From Roseicitreum antarcticum (GTDB lineage Bacteria > Pseudomonadota > Alphaproteobacteria > Rhodobacterales > Rhodobacteraceae), in contig NZ_CP061498.1 in NCBI RefSeq assembly GCF_014681765.1, positions 1,054,001 through 1,118,000 on the forward strand: 64,000 nt of DNA, written 5' to 3'. Shown here in pieces: positions 33,873 to 43,440 of this stretch. Position numbers and translations under genes: made by a program. Numbering within the stretch: the stretch's first letter is position 1; each line of letters opens with the position of its first letter. The notes beneath the pieces were generated by a model. That model did not search any database. It was not told where the DNA came from and was given only the letters and a program-made list of their open reading frames with translations.

Positions 33873-34327
33873 GCGCAGGTTCCAGCGCGCCAGAAAAGGC
33901 GGTTCTATGCTGGCTGGCGACCGTGGACGCCGACAACAGGCCGAACGTGTCACCAAAGGAAATCTATGCGCAAACCGGCGCGGACCGCCTTGTGATCGCT
34001 GACATCGCGTCAGCACGCAGCGTCCGCAACATCCGGGCGAATCCGGCTGTCTGCGTCAGTCTGATCGACGTGTTCTTGCAACGCGGCCGCAAACTGGAAG
34101 GCCAGGCCGAAATCATCGCGCCCGACCATCCCGGCTTCACAGAACTTGCGGCCCCCCTTGTGGCGATGACCGGTGGCAAATTTCCCATCCGCCATGTCAT
34201 CAGCCTGCACATTGCGCGCACCACGCCGATCCTGGCGCCAAGCTACCGGCACACCCCCGACCGCAGCGTGGCAGACCTGCAAGCCGACGCCTACCAGACC
34301 TACGGCGTGCAGCCGATCCAGAAGTAA
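33869..34327 (+). CDS. pyridoxamine 5'-phosphate oxidase-fold (FMN-binding) protein
   Basis: A 152-residue split-barrel protein, MSAGSSAPEKAVLCWLATVD, with DNRPNVSPKEIYAQTGADRL and RNIRANPAVCVSLIDVFLQRG, the flavin-binding pattern of PPOX-class proteins. It is much shorter than PdxH, so it is not the vitamin B6 enzyme. Likely an FMN-dependent reductase or flavin carrier. It is coupled by ATGA to the LysE-type exporter upstream. Confidence 0.85.
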   Translation: MSAGSSAPEKAVLCWLATVDADNRPNVSPKEIYAQTGADRLVIADIASARSVRNIRANPAVCVSLIDVFLQRGRKLEGQAEIIAPDHPGFTELAAPLVAMTGGKFPIRHVISLHIARTTPILAPSYRHTPDRSVADLQADAYQTYGVQPIQK

Positions 34328-34628
34328 CGGCGGCCCCCGCCGCGCGATCCCCGCGCCCCATCTGCGGAACGGCGAACCGGGCGGCGGGATGATTGCAGAA
34401 CGACGCGGCTGGGCCAAAGCACTGGCCCACCCGGCAGCAGCTCGGTCCCCGGCGGGCGTCCGTGGCTTTTGCTTCCGCAGCCCCCAGACCAGGATCACCA
34501 AGACACACCCGCTGCGCTTTTTGTCCCGCCGCCCCTTTCACACAGCGCCGCCGCCCGCTACCGTAACCGCACAAGGGGCGTCCCGGGGCAGCCCGGCACG
34601 CATCGCAACAGCGGGAGAACGACAAACC
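34328..34628. other. intergenic before the Gfo/Idh/MocA oxidoreductase
   Basis: About 300 bp with no supported gene or hairpin with a T-run. GGGAGAACG at about 34612-34620 precedes the next gene and can act as its ribosome site. Confidence 0.35.
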
Positions 34629-35597
34629 ATGACCAGTACCATCCGATGGGGCATTCTTGGCGCCGCCAAGATCGCACAGACGCAGGTTGCCCCGGCGATC
34701 CAGGCCGCGCGGGACGCCACGCTGGCCGCGCTGGCCACCAGCACCCCGGCAAAGGCCGCGCCCTTTGCCGCCCTCGCCCCCGGCCTGACGGTCCACGACA
34801 GCTACGACGCCCTCCTTGCCGACCCGGACATCGACGCGATCTACATCCCGCTGCCCAACCACCTGCATATCGAATGGACGCTGAAGGCCATCGCAGCGGG
34901 CAAGCATGTGTTGTGCGAAAAACCCATCGCGCTGCAAACCGCCGAGATCGACCAGCTCATCGCCGCGCGTGATGCTGCGGGCGTTGTCGTGGCCGAGGCC
35001 TTCATGGTCGCCAACCATCCGCAATTGCACAAGGTGCGCGCGCTGCTGGACGCAGGCGCCATCGGCCGCCTGTGTCACATCGAGGGCGCATTCACCTATA
35101 ACAACCCCGACCCCGCCAATATCCGCAACAATGCCGAAGCCGGCGGTGGCGGCCTACGCGACATCGGCGTCTATCCCTGCATCACCGCACGTCTGGCCAC
35201 CGGGCAAGAGCCGACTGCCCTGCGTGCCGACATCCAGTATGAGGGTGGCGTGGACACTTTTGCCCGCGTCTGGGCCGACTTCGACGGCTTCACCATGTCG
35301 TTCTATTGCGGCATGCGGCAGGGCCGTTACCAACACATGCTGTTCCACGGCAGCGACGGCTGGATCAGCCTCTCGGCGCCTTTCAACGCCCAGGCCTATG
35401 GCGATTGCCGCGTCGAATGGCAGGAAGCCGACGGCATCACACGGATCGAGCGGTTCAATTCCACCGCCCAATACACCGATATGATCGAGGCTTTCGGCGA
35501 CGCCATCCGCACCGGCGCGCCGCTTGCCTGCCCGCTGGAGGTATCACGCGGCAATCAGGCGATGATCGACGGCATCTTCGCCGCCGGGGACGCCTAA
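34629..35597 (+). CDS. Gfo/Idh/MocA-family oxidoreductase
   Basis: A 322-residue NAD(P)-dependent sugar-type dehydrogenase, MTSTIRWGILGAAKIAQTQV. It has the Rossmann motif GILGAAKIA, then DAIYIPLPNHLHIEWTLKAI and the catalytic EKPIAL motif (KHVLCEKPIAL), plus GGGGLRDIGVYPC in the C-terminal domain. Substrates of the family include sugars, inositols and their phosphates, or trans-dihydrodiols. It is a lone gene, and neighbours do not define the substrate. It is followed by a perfect 12-bp hairpin. Confidence 0.9.
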   Translation: MTSTIRWGILGAAKIAQTQVAPAIQAARDATLAALATSTPAKAAPFAALAPGLTVHDSYDALLADPDIDAIYIPLPNHLHIEWTLKAIAAGKHVLCEKPIALQTAEIDQLIAARDAAGVVVAEAFMVANHPQLHKVRALLDAGAIGRLCHIEGAFTYNNPDPANIRNNAEAGGGGLRDIGVYPCITARLATGQEPTALRADIQYEGGVDTFARVWADFDGFTMSFYCGMRQGRYQHMLFHGSDGWISLSAPFNAQAYGDCRVEWQEADGITRIERFNSTAQYTDMIEAFGDAIRTGAPLACPLEVSRGNQAMIDGIFAAGDA

Positions 35598-35600
35598 CGG

Positions 35601-35628
35601 GTTGATGCGGGGCTTTCCCCGCATCAAC
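35601..35628 (+). terminator. perfect 12-bp hairpin after the oxidoreductase
   Basis: GTTGATGCGGGG-CTTT-CCCCGCATCAAC, 3 bp after the stop codon. There is no T-run directly after it, so it may be a 3'-end stabilising stem or a weak terminator rather than a canonical one. Confidence 0.65.
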
Positions 35629-35690
35629 ATCACCCTGTAGCACGTTGTTTCTATTTTGTTTTAACGCGTTTCCTTGCGTTGCATGACCCC

Positions 35691-35729
35691 CGCCCGGATG
35701 CCCGCCAAGCCAAGGCATCCGGGCGCTTT
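35691..35729. terminator. hairpin between the oxidoreductase and ribE
   Basis: CGCCCGGATGCC / GGCATCCGGGCG (12-bp perfect stem, 11-nt loop) followed by CTTTG. It lies downstream of the plus-strand oxidoreductase and of the minus-strand ribE, so it may end transcription from either side. Confidence 0.6.
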
Positions 35730-35904
35730 GGCGCGGGCAAGATGCGGCAAAACCCGCGCGATGGGGGCTCCCGCCCAAGGTCTGACAGACCACCTTTTGC
35801 GAGGCATGGCCCGGGCATCACCCGGCCCCTGCGAAAACCCCGGATCCGCGCGGGTCGCCTGCATCAGGAACGGACGCAGCACCCTGACGCCAGCGGAAAT
35901 CCCC

Positions 35905-36516
35905 TCAGCCGTCCGCCCGCGCCCAGTCCTGCAAGCGCGCGACATACCGCGCAAGGGTGTCGATTTCCAGGTTGATCAGATCACCCACCTGCGTCGTGCC
36001 CCATGTCGTCACCGTCTTGGTATGCGGGATCAGGTTGACGCCAAAGGTCGCGCCCGCCACCTCATTCACCGTCAACGACGTGCCGTTCAGCGCGACCGAC
36101 CCCTTGGGCGCGATGAAGCCCGCCAGCGCATCCGGGGCGCGGAACTGCATGCGGGTGCTGTCGCCCTCTACCGCGATCAGCGTGACCTCGGCCACGCCAT
36201 CCACATGGCCCGACACGATATGCCCGCCCAGTTCATCCCCGACCCGCAGCGCGCGTTCCAGATTGACCGGCCGGCCCACCGCCCAGGCAGGCAGGTTGGT
36301 CTTCGACACCGTCTCGCCCGAAATCTGCACGTCAAACCAGTTCTGACCGCCCTCCGTTCCGCGCGCGATCACCGTCAGGCAGACCCCATCGCACGAGATG
36401 GACGCGCCGATATCCACCGCGCCCGTGTCATAGTGCGTGCCGATCCGCGCGCGCAGGTCGCCCGCCTGTTCCAGCGCCACAATCCGTCCCACATCGGTGA
36501 TGATCCCAGTAAACAC
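35905..36516 (-). CDS. ribE: riboflavin synthase alpha subunit
   Basis: A 203-residue enzyme, MFTGIITDVGRIVALEQAGD, made of two homologous halves. The first half has GASISCDGVCLTVI and the second GSVALNGTSLTVNEV, the paired lumazine-binding motifs; VSGHVDGVAEVTLI links them. It converts two 6,7-dimethyl-8-ribityllumazine molecules into riboflavin. Length is normal. No FMN riboswitch is visible in the 200 bp upstream. Its flavin product is needed by the BLUF proteins, but there is no genetic link. Confidence 0.95.
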   Translation of the reverse strand: MFTGIITDVGRIVALEQAGDLRARIGTHYDTGAVDIGASISCDGVCLTVIARGTEGGQNWFDVQISGETVSKTNLPAWAVGRPVNLERALRVGDELGGHIVSGHVDGVAEVTLIAVEGDSTRMQFRAPDALAGFIAPKGSVALNGTSLTVNEVAGATFGVNLIPHTKTVTTWGTTQVGDLINLEIDTLARYVARLQDWARADG

Positions 36517-36722
36517 GCGCCGCTTCCTTTCTGCTGATACCTCCGTCCTGATCTATCCCGCGCGACGCCCCCCGGCAAGCATCCGCCATAGTCGCCTGTT
36601 CCGCATGCCTTATTTATGACGCATCGCCAGAATATTGTGTTAAATATGACAGTATCAAACAGGCCCGGCAAACAGGGTATCGGCAAAATGACGGTCCGCG
36701 CAGCAGCACAGGCAGAAAACAG

Positions 36723-38039
36723 ATGCAGGCACACACCCAAAAACCGCTGACGCGGTTAAGCGGCGAGAACCGACGGTTTTTGTTTCTTCAGGGCCCGCAT
36801 GGCCCGTTCTTCGCGCGGCTGGGCCGGATGGTGCGCGCCTCGGGCGGGAAGGTCTGGCGCGTGGGCTTCAATGCAGGCGATGCCGCCTTCTGGCGCGACC
36901 GCGACAGCTTCATCCCCTTTACCGCCCGGCCCCAGGACTGGCCCGCCGAATGCGCCGCGCTGCTGGAGCGGCACCAGATCACCGATATTGTGCTCTATGG
37001 CGACACCCGCCCGATCCATGCACAGGCCATCGCCGCTGCGCGCGCGCGCCACATCACCGTGCATGTGTTCGAGGAAGGCTACATGCGCCCCTATTGGGTG
37101 ACGTATGAACGCGAAGGCGCCAACGGCAATTCCCGCCTGATGACGCTGGACCTGCCGCAGATGCGCCGCGCGTTGGAGCGGTGCGAGACCGACCTGCCCG
37201 ACCCGCCCGCGCGCTGGGGCGACATGCGCCAGCATGTGTTCTACGGCGCGCTCTACCATTTCTTCGTGATGTTCGCCAACCGGCGCTTTCGCAACTTTCG
37301 CCCGCACCGCGCGCTCAGCGTGTCGCAGGAATTCGGGCTTTATGTCAAACGCCTCTGGGCAATGCCGCTGATCTCGCTCCAGCGGCGGCTGGCGACGCGC
37401 TACATCCGCAACGGCGGCTTTCCCTACCATCTGGCGCTGTTGCAACTGGAACATGACAGCAATTTCCAGATGCACAGCCCGTTTTCCACCATGAGTGAAT
37501 TCATTGACCTTTGCCTGAAGGGCTTTGCCGAGGGCGCGCCCGGCCACCACCACCTGGTATTCAAGGCGCATCCGCTGGAAGATGGCCGCGTGCCCGTGCA
37601 TCGTGAAATCCGGCGACTGGCCGCCGCTTACGGCGTCGCCGACCGGGTGCATTTCGTGCGGGGCGGAAAGCTGGCCGCACTGCTCAATCACGCGCGCAGC
37701 GCCGTCACCGTCAATTCCACCGCAGCGCAGCAGGTCCTCTGGCGCGGCATGCCGCTTAAGGTCTTTGGCAGTGCCGTCTATGGCAAACCGGAATTCGTCT
37801 CGACCCAACCCTTGCCCGAATTCTTCGCCCAGCCCGCGCGCCCCGATGCCCGCGCCTACCGCGACTATCGCAACTACCTGCTGGAAACCTCGCAGATCCC
37901 GGGCGGCTTTTATTCGGTCGCGGGGCGCAGACACCTGCTGCGCCAGGTGGTCGACCTGATGCTGGCGCCGGATGATCCTTATACCGCGCTGGAAACCGGG
38001 CAGGCCGCGCCGCGCCAACAGCTGCGGCTGGTGCGCTGA
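36723..38039 (+). CDS. kpsS: capsule polysaccharide synthesis protein KpsS (beta-Kdo transferase type)
   Basis: A 438-residue cytoplasmic protein. RFLFLQGPHGPFFARLGRML-type start (residues 18-36), then VFEEGYMRPYWVTYEREGAN, HLVFKAHPLEDGR and VTVNSTAAQQVLWRGMPL are the Capsule_synth motifs of KpsS. KpsS and KpsC build the Kdo linker that joins group 2-type capsule to its lipid. An AT-rich stretch at about 36610-36660 is a likely promoter region. A kpsD-like export gene and kpsC follow on the same strand; the ABC transporter genes are not in the window. Confidence 0.9.
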   Translation: MQAHTQKPLTRLSGENRRFLFLQGPHGPFFARLGRMVRASGGKVWRVGFNAGDAAFWRDRDSFIPFTARPQDWPAECAALLERHQITDIVLYGDTRPIHAQAIAAARARHITVHVFEEGYMRPYWVTYEREGANGNSRLMTLDLPQMRRALERCETDLPDPPARWGDMRQHVFYGALYHFFVMFANRRFRNFRPHRALSVSQEFGLYVKRLWAMPLISLQRRLATRYIRNGGFPYHLALLQLEHDSNFQMHSPFSTMSEFIDLCLKGFAEGAPGHHHLVFKAHPLEDGRVPVHREIRRLAAAYGVADRVHFVRGGKLAALLNHARSAVTVNSTAAQQVLWRGMPLKVFGSAVYGKPEFVSTQPLPEFFAQPARPDARAYRDYRNYLLETSQIPGGFYSVAGRRHLLRQVVDLMLAPDDPYTALETGQAAPRQQLRLVR

Positions 38040-38178
38040 CCCGGCATCTGCAACCGGCGCGCAACACTTGCGCAAGCCTTTGAAATCAACGCTTGGCGCA
38101 TTGGCGGCTTTTCTGCTAAGCTTTCCCTAATTAAAAAAATTCCGACTGAGGCAGAATTACATATAAGGAGCGCGAGCA

Positions 38179-39315
38179 GTGCCCAACCTCACCAGACCGG
38201 GGGTCAGTAAACTGGCCCTCTTGGCGGTTTTCGCCTTTTTAGCCGCGTGCGATCAGCCGCGATCCGGCCCGGGGAAGGAAGATATCTTCGAAGGCTCGGT
38301 CATGCGACAGGGCAACGCTTTCATCGTCTCCGTGACCCCGCGCGTGTCGCAGGTCACCAAGGCCACGCCCGCGCTGGGGTTCAGCCACGCACTGCGCAGC
38401 GCCTCGCTTCTGGGGGCCGATTCCATCCGTTCGGGCGACGTCGTGACCCTCTCGGTCTATGAAAACGTGACCGAAGGGCTGCTGGCCGGGACCGAGACGC
38501 CGGGCGCTATCCTCGAAGAACTTCAGGTCGATTCCGAGGGCTACATCTTCGTGCCCTATGCGGGCCGCATCCGCGCCGCAGGCCAGACGCCCGATGCGCT
38601 GCGCCGCCTGCTGACCCGGCAACTCGACGAACAAACCCCCGATCCGCAGGTGATCGTGCGCCGCGTCAGTGGCGACGGCACCACGGTGTCGGTGCTGGGC
38701 GCGGTTACAACGCAGGGCGTTTATCCCATCGAACGCCCCACCCGCACCCTGACCGCGATGCTGGCCAGTGCCGGCGGCGTGAACGTGCGGCCAGAAATCG
38801 CGCAGGTCCGCGTCACCCGCGGCAGCCAGCAAGACACCGTGTGGCTGCAAGACCTGTTCGACCACCCGCAATTGGACATCGCGCTGCGCGGCGGGGACCG
38901 CATTCTGGTCGAGGCCGATCAGCGCTCGTTCACCGCGCTGGGGGCCACCGGCCGGACCGAGCGTGTGACCTTTGAAAGCCGCACCGTCAGCGGGATCGAG
39001 GCGCTGGCCAGCGTCGGCGGGCTGGACCCGTCGCGCGCCGATCCCACCGGCGTCTTCGTCTTCCGCGACGAACCGCCCGAGATCGCCAACGCCCTGCTGG
39101 GCCGCAACGACCTGATCGGCGATCAGCGCTTTGTCTACGTCCTCGACCTGACCGCGCCCACCGGCATGTTCGAGGCCCGCGACTTCGCGATCCGCGACAA
39201 GGACACCGTCTATGTGACCGAGGCTTCGGCCATCGGCTGGTCGCGTACGATCGCCACCCTGACCGGCACGCTGGCCACAGCCACCACAGCGCGCCGCGTG
39301 CTGCTGGACGACTAG
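38179..39315 (+). CDS. polysaccharide export lipoprotein (KpsD/Wza-type)
   Basis: A 378-residue envelope protein starting with GTG, with AAGGAG 8 nt upstream (38165-38170). The signal peptide ends in FAFLAAC, a lipobox. The polysaccharide-export domain has SGDVVTLSVYENVTEGLLAG and VDSEGYIFVPYAGRIRAAGQ, followed by two SLBB-type repeats (about 160-235 and 255-345). It would form the periplasmic/outer-membrane exit for capsule made with KpsS/KpsC. An AT-rich segment (about 38125-38165) precedes it. It is followed by a large nested hairpin. Confidence 0.88.
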   Translation: MPNLTRPGVSKLALLAVFAFLAACDQPRSGPGKEDIFEGSVMRQGNAFIVSVTPRVSQVTKATPALGFSHALRSASLLGADSIRSGDVVTLSVYENVTEGLLAGTETPGAILEELQVDSEGYIFVPYAGRIRAAGQTPDALRRLLTRQLDEQTPDPQVIVRRVSGDGTTVSVLGAVTTQGVYPIERPTRTLTAMLASAGGVNVRPEIAQVRVTRGSQQDTVWLQDLFDHPQLDIALRGGDRILVEADQRSFTALGATGRTERVTFESRTVSGIEALASVGGLDPSRADPTGVFVFRDEPPEIANALLGRNDLIGDQRFVYVLDLTAPTGMFEARDFAIRDKDTVYVTEASAIGWSRTIATLTGTLATATTARRVLLDD

Positions 39316-39360
39316 CCGCGCCGGAACGGCCCGGCAGCGCATGGGCGCTGACAGAAGCAA

Positions 39361-39418
39361 GGTTGGGGGGCTTTTCTCGCCGCAGGCAAAACTGCGGTCA
39401 AAGCCCCCCCAAAAAACC
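39361..39418 (+). terminator. large nested hairpin after the export gene
   Basis: GGTTGGGGGGCTTT pairs with AAAGCCCCCC...AACC, enclosing a second stem CCGCAG/CTGCGG. It starts 45 bp after the export gene's stop. There is no clean T-run on the plus strand, so termination efficiency is uncertain. Confidence 0.6.
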
Positions 39419-40208
39419 GCCACCCGGCACCAGCGCACACGATAACGGCACATCGCCGGTGCATGGCGCGGCACGAAAGCCCCATGCGCTTTCCCGGATA
39501 CGGGCATGACCATACTGCGGCACGGCATCCCGGCGCTGCATCTTGCGGGATAAGGGGGGAACCGCGCGGGACCTGACCAAGCTGGCACCCCTTCGCCCAA
39601 TACCGCACCGATGCGGGCCAGCAGACCCGGGCTACAGACTGGGCCAGAAAACCGGGCCAGAAAACCGAGACTACAGACGAGGCTAAACACGAGGGGCCGA
39701 CCACGCGGGACCAAACACGGGACAGTGTCGTCGAAGCCAGAGGCAACGCCGCGTGATGCCACCCGGAACAAGGACAAGCCGAATGCAGGTCAGCGCACGA
39801 CATGTCAGCACAGCCCCGGCCCGGCCCCCCCGGTCCGGTGGTGACCTCAGAACCGAGCCGCGCTCAAACGTGGCAGGGGCAGCACAACCTGCATCGCGAA
39901 TGCACCCCATCCGACTCACCGGCGCCCCCGCAATGCCCGCTTCAGCCACCGCGCGGGGCCTCTCGGCGCGTCGATGGTCCGCACCCCGTCCCGCCGCGCC
40001 GGGTTCCTCGGCGCCTTGCACCTCCGCGCCCCATCTCACAGCGCCCCATCTCACAGCGTCCCACCCCAAAGCGTCCCGTCTCGCTGCACAGGCCCCCACC
40101 GCGCAGGCCCCCACCGCACAGGCCCCCTCCGCACAGGCCCCCTCAGCACTTCATCTCATCGCGCCTGGCCTGCCACAGCGCGCTGCGCTTTAGGCCGGGC
40201 GCAGTCGC
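39419..40208. other. long gap before kpsC, rich in tandem repeats
   Basis: About 790 bp without a supported gene. It contains a direct repeat of gggccagaaaacc (about 39647-39670) and the 15-bp arrays at 40025-40147. Open frames here are repeat-driven. The kpsC start has no clear ribosome site, and an in-frame TAG lies 18 bp upstream. Confidence 0.45.
40025..40147. repeat. two consecutive 15-bp imperfect tandem repeat arrays
   Basis: The first array has units like gcgccccatctcaca (about 40027-40085). The second has units like caggcccccaccgca (about 40089-40147), four or more copies each with substitutions. Confidence 0.8.
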
Positions 40209-42887
40209 ATGGCAGGCCGCTTCCCGTATCACACCGACCCAGACGGCAGCGACACCGCCCCCCCGCACCGCACCCGGCTCTTTGCCTATAACGGCGGGCT
40301 CTTGGGGCCGGGCACCACCGCACGCCGTCTGCGCCGGATCCTGTCGCTGGCAGGCTACGACCTTCGGCTGGGCCTGCCCGATGCAGGCGATGCCGTCGCC
40401 GTCTGGGGCCATGGCGCAACCGCCCACCGGGGCACGGCCATCGCCGCCCGGCGCGGCGCAACCCTGATCCGGCTCGAGGATGCCTTCCTGCGCTCCATCC
40501 ATCCCGGCCGCGCAGGTTCTGAGCCACAGGTTTCCGGACCACAGGTTTCTGGCCCACAGATCTCCGGGCCCCAGATTTCCGGGCCCCAGGTTTCTGCGCA
40601 GGCGCATTCACGGCGTCCGGGCGGCGGCCCCCCGCTGGGCATCCTCATCGACAAAATCGGGGGGGCGCATTACGCCCCGGCGGGGCCGTCCAGCCTGGAA
40701 CGGCTGCTCGCCACCCATCCGCTGGACGATGCCGCATTGCTGGCGCGCGCGCGCACCGGCATCGCCCGGCTGCGCGCGGCGGACCTGTCGAAATACAACG
40801 CGCATGAACCGTCTGCCAGCCTGCACCCGGGGCTGCACCCCAGCCTGCACCCCGGCCTGCATCCCAGTGAGGGCCCGCATCGCCTGCCCGCCCCCGGCTA
40901 CGTGCTGGTGATTGATCAGGTGCGCGGCGATGCTGCCCTGACCGAGGGGGGGCTGGACGGCCCCCTGCCGCCCAACATCTTCCGCGAGATTCTGGTCCAT
41001 GCGCAGGCCGACCACCCCATGGCGCGCATCGTCATCAAGACCCACCCGGAATCGCAGGGCACGACCACCCAAATCGGCCCGCACGCCCACCACACACCCC
41101 CGGACGCCAAGCCCTCTGGCTGGTGGCCCACCACCACGCCCCGGGGCCGCACCGGCCATTATACCCACGCCGATGCGCGGGGCCGCATCACCCTGCTGGA
41201 TACCCCCGTCTCGCCCCATGCCCTGCTGGAAGGGGCAATCGCCGTCTATACCGTGTCGTCGCAACTGGGGTTCGAGGCGATCATGGCCGGTCATCGCCCC
41301 CGCGTCTTCGGCATGCCGTTCTACGCGGGATGGGGCCTGACCGAGGACGCCACCCCCCATCCCCGCCGCACCCGCCGCCTGACGCGCACCCAGCTTTTCG
41401 CCGCCGCGATGATCCTCGCACCCGTTTGGTATGACGCGCATCGCGACCGGCTGTGCAGTTTTGAGGAGGCGCTGAACCAGCTGGAGGCCACGACCCGCGC
41501 CTGGCGCGAGGACCGCCACGGCCATGTCGCACTGAACATGCGGCTGTGGAAGCGTGGCGCGCTGCAAGGCTTCTTCGGCAAACCCCGCCCCGTGCAGTAC
41601 ACGAATGACCCCATGCGCGCGCGCAGCCTGCTGGGCATCGCTTCAAAAGCCGATGCCAGCGTCGGCGCGCCGCCCACCGCCACTCCATCAACCGGGCAAT
41701 CCGCCCCGGCGCCCAGCACAGCGAAACCCCGGGAAGCACCCCGCCCGGGCCTCCTGATCTGGGCCAGCCACGATCTGCCGGACTGGGCACAGCCCCCCGC
41801 CCCCGCATCCGATGCACGCGCGCCCGCATCCGCGCCGCTCATCGTCCGCCGGGTCGAGGACGGCTTCTTGCGGTCGCGCGGCTTGGGTGCGCAATTGGTG
41901 CCGCCGCTGTCGCTGGTCGCCGACCCCTTGGGCATCTACTACGACCCCACGCGCCCCAGCACACTGGAACGCCTGATCGCCGCCCCGCCCCCCCCCGGCT
42001 ATGCCGACCGGGCCGAGGCGCTGCGCCGCCAGATCATCACCGCAGGGCTGTCGAAATACAACCTTGGCGGCACGGGGCCATCGCGCGCGACGCCGCCGCA
42101 GGACAGGCCGCCGCGCCCTGATCCGCAAGACCCGCTTGCCGGGGCACTGCCGCGGCGCGGCGGCTCTGGCACCGCCCCCCAAACCAACAGCCAGCCCACT
42201 CAGGCCGGTAACGCCCCGACCGATGACGCGCATGACCGACCCGCTGCGCGTTCCGTCACCACCCGTGCCGCGTCCACCGCATCCCCCCGCCTGCGCATCC
42301 TTGTGCCGGGGCAGGTCGAGGATGATGCCTCGATCCGCCTTGGCGCGGGGAATGTGCGCACCAACCTCGACCTGCTGCGCGCCGTGCGCACCGCCAACCC
42401 CGACGCGCATATCACCTACAAACCCCATCCCGATGTCGAGGCAGGGCTGCGCCCCGGCGCGATCCCCAATGCTGCGGCCTGCACGCTGGCCGACATCATC
42501 GCGTCCCACGCCGACCCCATCGCGCTGATCGACGCCTGCGATGCTGTCTGGACCATCACGTCACTTCTGGGGTTCGAGGCGCTGATCCGGCATAAGCCCG
42601 TTACCTGCCTCGGCGTGCCGTTCTACGCGGGCTGGGGCCTGACCACCGACCTGTGCGACATGCCCCGGCGGCGCCAGGAAGCAGCCCGCCCCGATCTGGC
42701 CGCGCTGATCCATGCCACGCTGATCGCCTATCCGCGCTACCGCGACCCCGTCACCGGCACCCCCTGCCCGCCCGAGGTGGTGGCCGAGCGCCTTGCAACC
42801 GGCACCCTGCCCCGCCCGGGTCTGGCCCTGCGATGGCTGGCAAAACTGCAAGGCATGCTGGCCTCTCGTGCCGGGCTCTGGCGCTGA
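40209..42887 (+). CDS. kpsC: capsule Kdo-transferase KpsC, enlarged by low-complexity inserts
   Basis: An 892-residue protein with two homologous capsule-synthesis halves. Half one has RLFAYNGGLLGPGTTARRLR, LIRLEDAFLRSI, VLVIDQVRGDAAL, RIVIKTHPES and FYAGWGLTED. Half two has IVRRVEDGFLRSRGLGAQL, RILVPGQVEDDASI, ITYKPHPDVEAG and FYAGWGLTTD. KpsC proteins are usually near 670 residues. The surplus is repeats: PQVSG-type units (about 100-120, 15-bp DNA repeat), LHPGLHPS units (about 200-216, 12-bp repeat), and Pro/Ala/Thr-rich spacers near 478-508 and 618-690. The inserts fall between the motifs. With KpsS it would make the capsule Kdo linker. Confidence 0.9.
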   Translation: MAGRFPYHTDPDGSDTAPPHRTRLFAYNGGLLGPGTTARRLRRILSLAGYDLRLGLPDAGDAVAVWGHGATAHRGTAIAARRGATLIRLEDAFLRSIHPGRAGSEPQVSGPQVSGPQISGPQISGPQVSAQAHSRRPGGGPPLGILIDKIGGAHYAPAGPSSLERLLATHPLDDAALLARARTGIARLRAADLSKYNAHEPSASLHPGLHPSLHPGLHPSEGPHRLPAPGYVLVIDQVRGDAALTEGGLDGPLPPNIFREILVHAQADHPMARIVIKTHPESQGTTTQIGPHAHHTPPDAKPSGWWPTTTPRGRTGHYTHADARGRITLLDTPVSPHALLEGAIAVYTVSSQLGFEAIMAGHRPRVFGMPFYAGWGLTEDATPHPRRTRRLTRTQLFAAAMILAPVWYDAHRDRLCSFEEALNQLEATTRAWREDRHGHVALNMRLWKRGALQGFFGKPRPVQYTNDPMRARSLLGIASKADASVGAPPTATPSTGQSAPAPSTAKPREAPRPGLLIWASHDLPDWAQPPAPASDARAPASAPLIVRRVEDGFLRSRGLGAQLVPPLSLVADPLGIYYDPTRPSTLERLIAAPPPPGYADRAEALRRQIITAGLSKYNLGGTGPSRATPPQDRPPRPDPQDPLAGALPRRGGSGTAPQTNSQPTQAGNAPTDDAHDRPAARSVTTRAASTASPRLRILVPGQVEDDASIRLGAGNVRTNLDLLRAVRTANPDAHITYKPHPDVEAGLRPGAIPNAAACTLADIIASHADPIALIDACDAVWTITSLLGFEALIRHKPVTCLGVPFYAGWGLTTDLCDMPRRRQEAARPDLAALIHATLIAYPRYRDPVTGTPCPPEVVAERLATGTLPRPGLALRWLAKLQGMLASRAGLWR
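40520..40600 (+). repeat. 15-bp repeat inside kpsC encoding (V/I)SGPQ units
   Basis: About five imperfect in-frame copies of ggtttccggaccaca-type sequence produce the PQVSGPQISGPQ stretch. The frame is kept, and flanking motifs of the first KpsC half are intact. Confidence 0.85.
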
Positions 42888-43440
42888 GGGCAGGACAAAG
42901 CGCCTGCCTGGCACGCAGCCCCCCCCACTGCCAGACACCGCCTGCCCAACACCGCCTGCCCAACACCGCGCGCCGCCCACACCTGACCAAACCAAAACCG
43001 CGCGGCCCCCCCTTTCCCCACCGCATCCGCGCGAACGGGCCACGTGGACACCGCCCACCACCAGACGGTTACGCGGAAAAACTGCCCGGCACCTTGCGCG
43101 ATGCAGCGCAAATAAGGCCATGAATCCACCAGGATCGCCAATAACCGGAACGATATTCCACGGCAGTCACCAGATCCGGAAATCCACCCATGCGGCACGG
43201 CAAGACCGGAAACAACCGTCCGCGTCCCACCCGCAAAGCGCGCGCGCATGCCGTTGCCGCGTCTGAATATCAGGCCTATCTGCCCCTCAGACAGGGGCGC
43301 GCGCCCCGGGGCCTCGGCCCTGCCACCCCGCCAACGCACCAAAGCCTGCCTGCATCGCGGCCCACACCGACCGCCCGCACCACAAACAACACCCCCCCCG
43401 GGGGGCCCGCCCATACCAGAACAGCGAAAGGATCATCCAC
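42888..43440. other. gap between kpsC and the rhodanese gene
   Basis: About 550 bp; no gene is supported. A 14-bp direct repeat (caccgcctgcccaa) occurs at about 42938-42968. The rhodanese promoter should lie in the right half. GAAAGGATC at about 43425-43433 is its probable ribosome site. Confidence 0.4.

Noticed and set aside
36517-36722. FMN riboswitch upstream of ribE
   Set aside because: None of the conserved RFN segments (such as AGGGGC...GGTGAAATTCC) was seen in the gap.
39974-40291. An ORF over the repeats before kpsC
   Set aside because: The product is only the translated 15-bp repeats (Ser/Pro/His/Thr-rich) and ends in the kpsC 5' end in another frame.
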